DNA of 8,588 nucleotides from an uncultured Clostridia bacterium. Its GTDB lineage: Bacteria > Bacillota > Clostridia > Oscillospirales > Oscillospiraceae. The notes beneath the pieces were generated by a model. That model was not told the origin of the DNA, did not search any database, and worked only from the letters and a program-made list of their open reading frames with translations. The first letter of the stretch is position 1. The number at the start of each line of letters is the position of its first letter. This document shows positions 1 to 6,470 of this stretch, piece after piece. Where the stretch lies: positions 1 to 8,588 of the forward strand of contig CAMHRJ010000079.1 of the NCBI GenBank assembly GCA_946187475.1, in the 5' to 3' direction. The position numbers and the translations under genes were made by a program.

Positions 1-13
1 CTCCCGGAGGGAG
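1..13. repeat. Partial hairpin at the window edge, possible end of an interspersed repeat
   Basis: CTCCC (1-5) pairs with GGGAG (9-13) around a GGA loop. The following AGCC would extend the stem if GGCT lies just left of the window. This resembles the terminal hairpins of the repeat at 5905-6140, so it may be the tail of a related element, but most of it is off-window. Bases 14-85 hold no supported gene. A 22-codon ORF at 18-86 has a good Shine-Dalgarno-like site, but it is open to the window edge in its own frame and looks like nothing known to me. Confidence 0.25.
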
Positions 14-85
14 AGCCATGTCAGATCGAGCAGTTTTCAAACATCCCGTCAAATACCAATCTGCCCCCTTCCCATCCCGGCAATA

Positions 86-111
86 ATCCCCTGCTCGTCT
101 GAGCAGGGGAT
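86..111 (-). terminator. Terminator hairpin after the capA-like gene
   Basis: A perfect 11-bp inverted repeat (ATCCCCTGCTC at 86-96, GAGCAGGGGAT at 101-111) encloses a 4-base loop, 8 bases past the TAA stop of the CapA-family gene. On the minus strand the stem is followed by TATTG, a poor U-tract. It is the likely end of the three-gene minus operon. It could also serve a gene arriving from the left on the plus strand. Confidence 0.7.
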
Positions 112-119
112 GGATTCGT

Positions 120-1532
120 TTATCCTTCCGCCGGGGCGGGGGTGGATACGGGCATTTCGCCCTCGGTGTTGGCGGTGTAGCTGGGGTCGTACATGTCGAA
201 CTGCGCGCCGAAGATGCCGTGGATGTCGTCCAGCGCCTTGAGCATATCGTTGTGCAGCCGCTCGTCGATGTAGCCCTGGTTGTCGCCGCCGGCGTAGGTG
301 TCCAGCGCCTTGTGCAGGTCCACCAGCTTATAGCGCCAGCCGATGTTCACGCCGTGGTCGGCGGTGTCGATCATCATCATGGGCGCGTATCTGACATTCT
401 TGAGGTAGGTCTCGCCGGTGCCGGTGTCCTTCTCCACCTCCAGGGTGGTGACGGCGGTGAGGTTCGTGTAGGGGTCGTTCATGCAGGAGATGAAGTTGCC
501 CATGCAGTAGCAGAGGTAGCCGGTCTTTTCGTTGCCGTCCTTGTCCGTCACATGGCGCACCTCCATGGGTTCCGGCACATGGGGATGGCCGCCCAGCACC
601 AGATCGGCGCCCTGCTCGAACAGGTGGTCAGCCACGGTCTTCTGGTAGTCCATGGGCGAGGTGTGATACTCCAGACCCCAGTGCATGCACACGGCGATGA
701 GATCCGCGTCCAGGGCCTTGGCGGCCTCGATGTCGGCATCGATCTTGCCGAGATTCAGCTCGTCGATGTCGGCGGCGTCGGTCTCCATGTAATCGTCGAA
801 GAAGATGTTCACGGCGTACTCAAAGCCCGTCACCGGGAAGCCGTTGGTTCCGTAGGTATAGTTGATGAAGGCGATCTTGATGCCGTTGACGTCCTCCAGC
901 AGCACGCCGTTGTCCTTGTCGTGCTCTTCCTGTGTGCGATAGGTGCCCACATGGTCCAGGCCCTCGAAGTCCAGCACGTCCAGCGTGGAGATCAGACCCT
1001 CCTGCCGGGCGTCCATGGAGTGGTTGCTGGCCATCTCCAGCATGTCAAAGCCGAAGTCCTTGATGCTCTTGGCCAGCGCCTTGGGGGAATGGAACACGGG
1101 GTAGCCGGACACGTCGCCGTCCTCGGGGAAGGTGGTCTCCAGGCAGCAGAAGGCGAAGTCCGCGTCCTGCACATACTGGGCTGCGCCCTCCATGATGGGC
1201 TGGTAGTCGTAAGCCTCGCCGTTCCAGGCTTCCTCGTTGATGCCCATGTGGCAGACCAGATCGCCGGCATAGGCAATCTTGGCGGACACCAGCTCGCCCT
1301 TGGTCTTGGGCTTTTCGGTGGGCTCCGCAGTCTCCTCGGCCTTGGCCTCCTTCTGAGGCTTGGGCGTGACGGTCACCACCCGGTCGCCGGACTGCACGGC
1401 GGCAGTGGCCGCGTCCTCCAGCGCATTCAGCTTGCTGCACCGGGGCATGAGGAACACCGCCACCAGGGCGTAGATCGCCACCAGGGCCACCACGCCGAAC
1501 TCTTTCCAGAATTTCTTAAAATCAAAATTCAA
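120..1532 (-). CDS. CapA-family (poly-gamma-glutamate synthesis type) membrane-anchored protein
   Basis: This is a 470-aa protein of the CapA family (PF09587), which has a calcineurin-like metallophosphatase fold. The founding member supports poly-gamma-glutamate capsule export in Bacillus; most relatives have no proven reaction. A single membrane segment spans about residues 13-29, with no clear lipobox. A charged Pro/Lys/Glu/Thr linker (about 56-80) follows, so the catalytic domain should lie outside the cell. The domain starts at AGDLV (89-93) and carries LETTF (131-135), ASNH (168-171), HWGLEYH (284-290), GGHPHV (314-319) and GNFIS (345-349), the expected metal-site and core motifs in the expected order. 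A short Pro-rich tail follows. I chose TTG at 1532 because AAAGGAG sits 8 bases upstream; the longer frame starting at TTG 1568 would put that ribosome site inside the coding sequence. The gene lies 25 bases after pepT in the same operon. No other capsule genes are visible, so a polyglutamate role is not supported by context. Confidence 0.9.
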   Translation of the reverse strand: MNFDFKKFWKEFGVVALVAIYALVAVFLMPRCSKLNALEDAATAAVQSGDRVVTVTPKPQKEAKAEETAEPTEKPKTKGELVSAKIAYAGDLVCHMGINEEAWNGEAYDYQPIMEGAAQYVQDADFAFCCLETTFPEDGDVSGYPVFHSPKALAKSIKDFGFDMLEMASNHSMDARQEGLISTLDVLDFEGLDHVGTYRTQEEHDKDNGVLLEDVNGIKIAFINYTYGTNGFPVTGFEYAVNIFFDDYMETDAADIDELNLGKIDADIEAAKALDADLIAVCMHWGLEYHTSPMDYQKTVADHLFEQGADLVLGGHPHVPEPMEVRHVTDKDGNEKTGYLCYCMGNFISCMNDPYTNLTAVTTLEVEKDTGTGETYLKNVRYAPMMMIDTADHGVNIGWRYKLVDLHKALDTYAGGDNQGYIDERLHNDMLKALDDIHGIFGAQFDMYDPSYTANTEGEMPVSTPAPAEG

Positions 1533-1557
1533 TGTTCTGTCTCCTTTATCTCTGTGG

Positions 1558-2778
1558 TCAGCGGGCAAATTCTTCTACGATGGCCAGAGCCCAGTCCACC
1601 ATGCGGTCCATGTCCTCGGCCACGGCGTGCTCATAGGGGCCGTGGTGGCCGTAGCTGGCGGTGGGCAGATTCGGGCAGGGCAGCCCCCGGAAGGACAGCG
1701 CAGCGCCGTCGGTTCCGCCGCGGATGGGCACGGCCTTGGCCGTGAGACCGCAGGCCTCCGCCGCCTTCACCGCCTTTTCCACCACCTCGAAGCGCTCTTT
1801 GATCTTCTCGATCATGTTGCGGTACTGCTCCCGGATGGTGAGCTCCACGGTGCCGGCGCCATACTTGGCGTTCAGCAGCTTGGCGGCGTGCTCCATGGTG
1901 GCCTTCCGGGCCTCAAACTTCCCGGCGTCGTGGTCGCGGATGATGTAGCGGGTGCGGGCAGTCTCCACGTCGCCCTGCATGTCCGTCAGGTGGAAGAAGC
2001 CCTCGTAGCCCTCGGTATCCCGAGGCGTGTCGCCTGCGGGCAGCATGGAATTGAACTCCATGGCCACCAGAGAGGCGTTCACCATGGTGTCCTTGGCAGA
2101 GCCCGGATGGACGTTGAAGCCGTGGAACACTGCCTCCGCCCCGGCGGCATTGAAGTTTTCATACTCGATCTCCCCGAGACCGCCGCCGTCCAGGGTGTAG
2201 GCCAGCTCCGCGCCGAAGCGCTGCAGGTCCATGAGCTCGGCCCCGTGGCCGATCTCCTCGTCGGGGCAGAAGCCGATGCAGACCGGGCCGTGGGCCGGGG
2301 CGTCGGAAGCCAGCAGCCGCTCGGCCATGGTCATGATCTCCGCCACGCCGGCCTTGTCGTCGGCGCCCAGCACCGTGGTGCCGTCGGTGACCACCAGGGT
2401 CTTGCCCACCATGTCCTTCAGGTGGGGAAAGTCCGCGACCCGCAGGACGCGGCCGCTGTCCCCCAGGGGAATGTCGCTGCCGTCATAATCTTCGATGATC
2501 CGGGGCCGGACGTTCTCGCCGCTGAAATCCGGAATCGTATCCACATGGGCCAGGAAGCCCACGGGGGTCTTCCCTTCCAGACCGGCAGTGGCGGGGATGC
2601 GGGCATAGACGTAGCAGTGCTCGTCCACGAACACGTCCGCCGTGCCCAGATCCTGCAGCTCTTCCGCCAGCAGATTCGCCAGATCGAACTGCCGCCGGGT
2701 GCTGGGCGTCTGCTCCGCATCCTCCGCACTGGCGGTGTGGACTTTGGCATAGGTGATCAGTCGCTCGTAGGCTCTCAT
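1558..2778 (-). CDS. pepT: Peptidase T (tripeptide aminopeptidase, M20B)
   Basis: This is a cytoplasmic zinc peptidase that removes the N-terminal residue from tripeptides. At 406 aa it matches the usual PepT length (about 405-410). The M20 metal and catalytic residues appear at nearly the same numbers as in E. coli PepT: H78 and D80 in AHVDT, D140 in GADDKAG, E174/E175 in CPDEEIG, D197 in TLDGG, and H379 in GHHG. The family signature IRGGTDGAALSF lies at 352-363. There is no signal peptide. The ATG overlaps the stop of the upstream glucosidase gene (ATGA at 2775-2778), and the ribosome site is weak (GAGAG), so translation is probably coupled. The gene shares the operon promoter near 4490. 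A role in peptide scavenging by an amino-acid-using gut anaerobe is inferred. The family call is very secure. Confidence 0.97.
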   Translation of the reverse strand: MRAYERLITYAKVHTASAEDAEQTPSTRRQFDLANLLAEELQDLGTADVFVDEHCYVYARIPATAGLEGKTPVGFLAHVDTIPDFSGENVRPRIIEDYDGSDIPLGDSGRVLRVADFPHLKDMVGKTLVVTDGTTVLGADDKAGVAEIMTMAERLLASDAPAHGPVCIGFCPDEEIGHGAELMDLQRFGAELAYTLDGGGLGEIEYENFNAAGAEAVFHGFNVHPGSAKDTMVNASLVAMEFNSMLPAGDTPRDTEGYEGFFHLTDMQGDVETARTRYIIRDHDAGKFEARKATMEHAAKLLNAKYGAGTVELTIREQYRNMIEKIKERFEVVEKAVKAAEACGLTAKAVPIRGGTDGAALSFRGLPCPNLPTASYGHHGPYEHAVAEDMDRMVDWALAIVEEFAR

Positions 2779-4451
2779 TTTTTTGCTCTCTTTCTCGTTT
2801 CGTAGGTATAAACCCGGGCCTCATAGGGCCGGGCGGTGAATTCCGGGCCGTCTGTGACGGGATAGTTGGAAAACTCCAGGGTCATGGCCTTCCCCTGCAG
2901 ACGCTTGGGCAGGCGGAATTCCGCGGGCTTCTCCGTGAAGGAGCAGACCACCAGGATGCCCTGTCCGTTGTACTCCCGGGTATAGACGTAGAGCCTGCCG
3001 CTGTGCTTTTCATACTCGTGGTAGCTGCCGTTCCGAATCACGTCGTTCCCGGCGCGGAACCGCAGCAGCTTCCGGTAGAAATGCAGCAGGGAGTCCGGGT
3101 CTGCTTCCGCAGCTGCCACGTTGATCTCTGGGTAGTTTTGGTTGACATAAAACCAAGGCTTCCCTTTCGTGAAACCACCATTGGCTTCCGCGGACCACTG
3201 GACGGGGGTGCGGGAGCTGTCCCGGGTGGCGGGCCGGATCAGAGCCATGGCGGCCTTGTCCGGCAGGTGCATGCGTTTGCAGCGCTTGTAGACGTCCTGG
3301 GCCACGCAGTCGGCGTAATCCTCGATTTTCGGCAGGGCAATGTTGGTCATGCCGATCTCCTGGCCCTGATAGAGGAAGGGCGTCCCCTGCTGGAACAGCA
3401 GGGCGCAGGCCAGCATCTTGCCGCTCTGGACGCGGTACTTCTCGCTGCCGTAGCGGCTGATGATGCGGGGATGGTCGTGGTTTTCCAGATAGAGCGCGTT
3501 CCAGCCCTTGCCGGAAAGCGCCTTCTGCCAGTTGGAGAAGGCCCGCTTCAGCTTCCGGAGGTTAAAAGGCATGCGCAGATATTCGATGAGGAAGCAGTCC
3601 GCCTCCATGTGCTGGAAGTGGAACATCATGTCCAGATCGCGCTTGTCCCCGGCCACAAATTCCAGTGCCTTCCGGGGCGTCATCATGGGGGCCTCGCCCA
3701 CCACGAACCGATCCGGATACTGCTCCAGAATCCGGCGGTACTGCTGGAGGTATTCGTGGATGCGGGGGCCGCTCTCATAGAACTTCATGCCCCGCAGACC
3801 GATGACGAAGCCGTCGTCCGGCAGACCCTCGGTCTTGGAGATGAAGGTGATCACGTCCTCCCGGAAGCCGTCCACACCCCGGTCCAGCCAGAAGCGCATG
3901 ATGCGCTCCACCTCGGCGCGGACCAGGGGATTATCCATGTTTAAATCCGGCTGCCCGCTGGAAAACAGGTGCAGGTAGTACTTCCCTGCCACGTCGTCCC
4001 AGCGCCAGCACTCGCTCTCGAAAATGCCCTGCCAGTTGTTGGGCTTGCCGCCGCCGGGTTTGGCAGCGCGCCAGATGTAATAGTCCGTATAGGGTTCGAT
4101 GCCCCGGCGGCTCTTCTGGAACCACTCGTGCTCGATGGAGGTGTGGTTGATGACCAGGTCCATGACCACCTTCAGACCCAGGGCATGGGCTTTTTGGAGC
4201 ACTTTGTCGAAGATCTCCAGATCGCCGTATTCCGGGTTGATGGCGCAGTAGTCGGAGATGTCGTAGCCGAAGTCCGCGTTGGGCGAGACGTACAGCGGTG
4301 AAAACCAGATGCCGCCCACGCCCAGAGACCGGATGTACTCCAGCTTTTCATACACGCCCCAGAGGTCGCCGATGCCGTCGCCGTTGCCGTCCTTGAAGCT
4401 CCGCGGCCAGATTTGGTAAAAGGCCGTGTCCTTGTACCATTCGCGGTTCAT
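2775..4451 (-). CDS. GH13 alpha-glucosidase, oligo-1,6-glucosidase type
   Basis: This 558-aa enzyme belongs to glycoside hydrolase family 13 (subfamily-31-like) and hydrolyses alpha-glucosides from the non-reducing end. The N-terminus shows the Ca-binding loop DGNGDGIGD (21-29). The conserved regions follow in order: DLVINH (98-103, H103), QPDLN (167-171), GFRED with nucleophile D199, VGEA with acid/base E253, and NHD with D326. These match the spacing of Bacillus cereus oligo-1,6-glucosidase (D199, E255, D329). The residue after the nucleophile is V200, which in this group goes with alpha-1,6 (isomaltose, panose) rather than alpha-1,4 preference. There is no signal peptide, so it should act in the cytoplasm on imported oligosaccharides. 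Closest named relatives are MalL and trehalose-6-phosphate hydrolase (TreC). TreC is less likely because no trehalose PTS gene is adjacent, but substrate cannot be fixed from sequence alone. GGAAG lies 7 bases before the ATG. It is the first gene of the operon with pepT and the CapA gene. Confidence 0.93.
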   Translation of the reverse strand: MNREWYKDTAFYQIWPRSFKDGNGDGIGDLWGVYEKLEYIRSLGVGGIWFSPLYVSPNADFGYDISDYCAINPEYGDLEIFDKVLQKAHALGLKVVMDLVINHTSIEHEWFQKSRRGIEPYTDYYIWRAAKPGGGKPNNWQGIFESECWRWDDVAGKYYLHLFSSGQPDLNMDNPLVRAEVERIMRFWLDRGVDGFREDVITFISKTEGLPDDGFVIGLRGMKFYESGPRIHEYLQQYRRILEQYPDRFVVGEAPMMTPRKALEFVAGDKRDLDMMFHFQHMEADCFLIEYLRMPFNLRKLKRAFSNWQKALSGKGWNALYLENHDHPRIISRYGSEKYRVQSGKMLACALLFQQGTPFLYQGQEIGMTNIALPKIEDYADCVAQDVYKRCKRMHLPDKAAMALIRPATRDSSRTPVQWSAEANGGFTKGKPWFYVNQNYPEINVAAAEADPDSLLHFYRKLLRFRAGNDVIRNGSYHEYEKHSGRLYVYTREYNGQGILVVCSFTEKPAEFRLPKRLQGKAMTLEFSNYPVTDGPEFTARPYEARVYTYETRKRAKK

Positions 4452-4486
4452 TTTGATTCTTCCTTCCGCGTAAAAACTAATTTAAT

Positions 4487-4514
4487 AGTATACCACGCCC
4501 GACAGAAAATGCAA
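4487..4514 (-). promoter_or_regulatory. Promoter of the glucosidase-pepT-capA operon
   Basis: On the minus strand the -10 box is TATACT (4487-4492). It is preceded by TG one base upstream (4494-4495), giving an extended -10. A weak -35, TTGCAT (4509-4514), stands 16 bases away. The predicted transcript starts near 4480 and has a leader of about 29 bases. This is a consensus match by eye, with no mapped start. Confidence 0.65.
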
Positions 4515-4525
4515 GACTTCGACCC

Positions 4526-4554
4526 TTGCCAATTGGGGCGCTTGATGGTAAAAT
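4526..4554 (+). promoter_or_regulatory. Promoter of the small-ORF and 5'-nucleotidase operon
   Basis: TTGCCA (4526-4531) and TAAAAT (4549-4554) each match the sigma-A consensus at five of six bases, with a 17-base spacer and a TGG extension just before the -10. Transcription should start near 4561, about 20 bases before the first ATG. The palindrome CCAATTGG (4529-4536) overlaps the -35 and could be an operator, though it is short enough to be chance. Confidence 0.7.
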
Positions 4555-4580
4555 GGGACAAACGTGAAGGAGGGGTTCCG

Positions 4581-4709
4581 ATGAAAAAACGGGAAGCCGC
4601 CATCGCACTGTCGCTATTGAGCCTCGTGTCCGCCGCCTGTCTCAAGGGCATGAAGGCCATCGGCGAGAAAATGGAACGTGAAAAGGAGAAGCGCAATCAT
4701 GCTGGATAA
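4581..4709 (+). CDS. Small membrane or lipoprotein-like peptide, 42 aa
   Basis: I do not recognise this protein. It has a strong ribosome site (AAGGAGG ending 7 bases before the ATG) and is the first frame after a good promoter, so translation is likely. The sequence is MKKRE, then a hydrophobic stretch at residues 6-19 ending in SAAC (17-20), then a short, highly charged tail rich in Lys, Glu and Arg. The stretch may be a signal sequence with an imperfect lipobox (Ser rather than Leu at -3, lipidated Cys20) or a simple membrane anchor with a cytoplasmic charged tail. The frame is open upstream to 4413, but that extension has no ribosome site and runs through the promoter. Its end overlaps the next start by 11 bases, which suggests translational coupling. 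The function is unknown. Confidence 0.6.
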   Translation: MKKREAAIALSLLSLVSAACLKGMKAIGEKMEREKEKRNHAG

Positions 4710-4923
4710 ACTTTCTTTCGACATCACCGCCCCCGAGGGCGTGGAGCTGGACATGGAGCAGCTGCTGGACCCCAGGCAGATGGATCTGGAGGGTCTGCAG
4801 GACTATCTGGAGGGGCTGGAGGACGCCAAGGCGAATCTGGACGCCGGAGAGGCCGACCGTCTGGCGGAGCTGGAGGCGCTCATCGCCGAGGCCAAGGCCC
4901 AGATCGAGCAGCGGAAGGCGTAA
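4699..4923 (+). CDS. Small acidic coiled-coil protein, 74 aa, unknown function
   Basis: The ATG at 4699 is preceded by AGGAG (4684-4688) with a 10-base gap. A longer in-frame version from 4678 would place that site inside the gene. The protein is strongly acidic (many Asp and Glu, few Lys and Arg). It appears to have an N-terminal beta-like stretch (KLSFDITAPEGVELD, residues 4-18). From about residue 27 to the end it has a Leu/Ala/Glu-rich heptad-like helix that should form a coiled coil. There is no signal peptide or membrane segment. It lies between the 42-aa peptide, which it overlaps, and the 5'-nucleotidase, which starts 6 bases later, so the three are almost certainly co-transcribed. 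I recognise no family. A partner or regulator role for the nucleotidase is only a guess from position. Confidence 0.75.
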   Translation: MLDKLSFDITAPEGVELDMEQLLDPRQMDLEGLQDYLEGLEDAKANLDAGEADRLAELEALIAEAKAQIEQRKA

Positions 4924-4929
4924 GCGTCC

Positions 4930-5847
4930 ATGCCCTATGATCTGAACGAGCCGCTGGTCATCGGCATCAGCTCCCGTGCGCTGTTCAATCTGGAGCAGGA
5001 GAACGAGATCTATGAGACCCGGGGCGTGGACGCCTATGAGGCCTATCAGGTGGAGCACGAGGGGGACATCCTGCCCAAGGGCTCAGCCTTCCAGCTGGTG
5101 AAGGCGTTTTTGAAGCTCAACGAGCGCAGCGACCGCCGGCTGGTGGAGGTCATCATCATGTCCCGCAACAGCCCCAACACCAGTCTGCGCATCTTCAACT
5201 CCATCGCGGACTACGATCTGGACATCACCCGGGCCGCCCTCAGCGGCGGGGCCGAGATCGCGCCCTATCTGCGTGCCTTCCGGACGGATTTGTTCCTCTC
5301 GGCCTTCGAGCCGGACGTGCAGCAGGCCATCGACCACGGCGTGGCCGCCGGCCGGATCCTCACCGGGGCCGCCCATGCCGACGCCCGGCGGAGCATCGAC
5401 CAGATCCGCATCGCCTTCGACGGGGACGCGGTGCTCTTCGCCTCGGAGTCGGAGCGCATCTTCAAGCAGCAGGGCATCGAGGCCTTCCAGCAGAACGAGC
5501 GGGAAAAGGCGGACATCCCCCTGCAGCAGGGACCATTCGCCAACTTCCTGAAGGCCATCGCCGGCATCCAGAAGCAGTTCGGCAACGGCCCGGAGGCGCC
5601 CATCCGCACCGCCCTGGTCACCTCCCGCAACGCCCCGGCCCACGAGCGGGCCGTCAAGACCCTGCGCTATTGGGGCGTGCGCGTGGACGAGGCCTTCTTC
5701 CTGGGCGGCGTCAGCAAGACGGACGTGCTGTCCGCCTTCGGCGCGCACATCTTCTTCGATGACCAGAGCATCCACACAGAGCCTGCCTCCCGGGTGGTGC
5801 CCGCCGCCACGGTACCCTACCGCGCCGGCGACAATCCGAATCAGTAA
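4930..5847 (+). CDS. Cytosolic 5'-nucleotidase (PF06189 family)
   Basis: This 305-aa soluble enzyme is predicted to release phosphate from nucleoside 5'-monophosphates. It belongs to the family that includes animal cytosolic 5'-nucleotidase I (NT5C1). The family-typical N-terminus (LVIGISSRALFNLE, 9-22) and the block VEVIIMSRNSPNT with LRIFNSI (72-92) are clear. HAD-type catalytic motifs follow in order: DGDAVL with nucleophile D164 and acid D166, LVTSR with T231/S232, K263 in SKTD, and the acidic pair D277/D278 in FFDDQ. All expected catalytic residues are present and the length is normal for bacterial members. There is no signal peptide. The start is 6 bases after the 74-aa gene, and a poorly placed purine stretch (GGAAGG, about 12 bases away) suggests coupled translation. 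A role in nucleotide turnover or salvage is inferred; substrate preference (AMP, IMP, dNMP) cannot be read from sequence. Confidence 0.93.
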   Translation: MPYDLNEPLVIGISSRALFNLEQENEIYETRGVDAYEAYQVEHEGDILPKGSAFQLVKAFLKLNERSDRRLVEVIIMSRNSPNTSLRIFNSIADYDLDITRAALSGGAEIAPYLRAFRTDLFLSAFEPDVQQAIDHGVAAGRILTGAAHADARRSIDQIRIAFDGDAVLFASESERIFKQQGIEAFQQNEREKADIPLQQGPFANFLKAIAGIQKQFGNGPEAPIRTALVTSRNAPAHERAVKTLRYWGVRVDEAFFLGGVSKTDVLSAFGAHIFFDDQSIHTEPASRVVPAATVPYRAGDNPNQ

Positions 5848-5851
5848 ACAG

Positions 5852-5877
5852 CCCCCGGCCCATCATGCGGCCGGGGG
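5852..5877 (+). terminator. Terminator hairpin after the 5'-nucleotidase gene
   Basis: CCCCCGGCC (5852-5860) pairs perfectly with GGCCGGGGG (5869-5877) across an 8-base loop, 4 bases after the TAA stop. The downstream tract is weak (TTCCG), so termination may be incomplete or use the hairpins of the adjoining repeat. Confidence 0.7.
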
Positions 5878-5904
5878 TTCCGCGTGGAAATCAAATATGA
5901 ATGA

Positions 5905-6140
5905 ATAGAGCTGTTGGATAGGGAGCAAGGCTTCCCCTCCCAGGGGAAGCTGTCAGCGCAAGCTGACTGATGAGGTGGTTCTATCGCCGCGTCAGCGGCA
6001 TCTTTATGGATTGCCGGAGTTTGTTCTTCCGGCATTTTCATATGGTTGCGGCTTACGCCGCCATGGGACACCCCTCATCCACCGCAAGCGGTCCCCCTTC
6101 CCCCTGAGGGGGAAGGCAGCGCACAAACCTACAACTCTAT
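5905..6140. repeat. 236-bp MITE-like interspersed repeat with inverted ends and serial hairpins
   Basis: The ends are imperfect inverted repeats. Left ATAGAGCTGTTGGAT (from 5905) mirrors right ATCCACCGCA-side sequence ending in CTCTAT (6140), whose outer complement reads ATAGAGTTGTAGG. Inside are paired hairpins: GCTTCCCCT/AGGGGAAGC (5930-5950); GTCAGC/GCTGAC around GCAA (5952-5967); GCCGC/GCGGC (5986-5999); TGCCGGA/TCCGGCA followed by TTTT (6012-6038); GCGGC/GCCGC (6048-6061); and CCTTCCCC/GGGGAAGG (6096-6116). There is no transposase or credible coding frame. The terminal hairpin style is one I recall as common between genes of gut Oscillospiraceae. Mobility in trans and the exact boundaries are inference; no clear target duplication is seen. 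Confidence 0.65.
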
Positions 6141-6190
6141 AAATATCAATTTGCCAGAGTGTTGGTTTCTGCGCAATACCTAAAATAGAA

Positions 6191-6359
6191 TGTCATCGCG
6201 AGGAGCGAAGCGACGCGGCAATCCGTTCCCTGCAGGGCCGGCGATTTGGTTTCGCATGATTCAGGCGAATCCGTTCAGCACCAACGGATTGCGAGTCTCC
6301 ACTCCGTCGCCGGGGGATGCGGATTGCCACACCAGCCTGCGGGCTGGTTCGCAATGACA
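6191..6359. repeat. 169-bp interspersed inverted-repeat element (TGTCAT-type)
   Basis: The left end TGTCATCGCGAG and, about 15 bases on, GCGGCAATCCG (6215-6225) are mirrored at the right end, whose complement reads TGTCATTGCGAAC and then GTGGCAATCCG. Each arm carries its own small hairpin between those blocks (AGCGAAGCG at left; CCAGCC/GGCTGG at 6332-6346). The centre has a perfect 8-bp stem, AATCCGTT/AACGGATT (6268-6290). No protein-coding frame is convincing. This TGTCATTGCGAG...GCAATCCG form is familiar to me as a multicopy intergenic repeat of Clostridia. Copy number cannot be checked here. Confidence 0.65.
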
Positions 6360-6390
6360 GCTCTTTTGGTGCGGTGATGGATTTCATACC

Positions 6391-6416
6391 GGGCGATTCG
6401 TGAATCGCCCCTACAA
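6391..6416. repeat. Short palindromic repeat GGGCGATT/AATCGCCC
   Basis: A perfect 9-bp palindromic stem, GGGCGATTC/GAATCGCCC (6391-6410), is followed by CTACAAAC. Read on the minus strand it is GTAGGGGCGATTC, a form typical of short repetitive extragenic palindromes in related genomes. It is the third repeat type in this junction. The rest of 6141-6190 and 6360-6444 shows nothing else that I can interpret. Confidence 0.4.
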
Positions 6417-6444
6417 ACTCCCAATTTCCCTGCCTCGCCACGGC

Positions 6445-6470
6445 AAAACCCCCGCCCTTTCGGGCGGGGG
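6445..6470 (-). terminator. Intrinsic terminator of the SGNH-SLH gene
   Basis: CCCCCGCCC (6449-6457) pairs with GGGCGGGGG (6462-6470) around a 4-base loop, 15 bases past the stop codon at 6486. On the minus strand it is followed by TTTT (6445-6448). The stem closely resembles the terminator of the neighbouring tandem gene at 8503-8528. Confidence 0.85.

Noticed and set aside
18..86. 22-codon ORF with GGAGGG upstream
   Set aside because: The frame is open to the window edge, the peptide is unrecognised, and the upstream purines are part of a hairpin that may belong to a repeat. It cannot be supported from this window.
219..1745. 508-codon open frame on the plus strand
   Set aside because: It runs antisense to the CapA and pepT genes and is rich in His, Val, Gly and Leu, as expected from GC-rich codon shadows. 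It has no family motifs and no ribosome site.
1627..2805. 392-codon open frame on the plus strand
   Set aside because: It is antisense to pepT, whose catalytic residues are all intact on the minus strand; the composition is typical of a shadow frame.
3003..3944. 313-codon open frame on the plus strand
   Set aside because: It is antisense to the GH13 glucosidase, with no recognisable motif.
4413..4580. Upstream extension of the 42-aa ORF
   Set aside because: It crosses both divergent promoters and the start of the glucosidase gene; the strong ribosome site lies just before 4581.
5083..5775. 230-codon open frame on the minus strand
   Set aside because: It is antisense to the 5'-nucleotidase, with shadow-like composition.
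5841..6441. Short minus-strand frames at 5841-6071 and 6193-6441
   Set aside because: They consist almost entirely of the interspersed repeats and terminator hairpins, with no ribosome sites.
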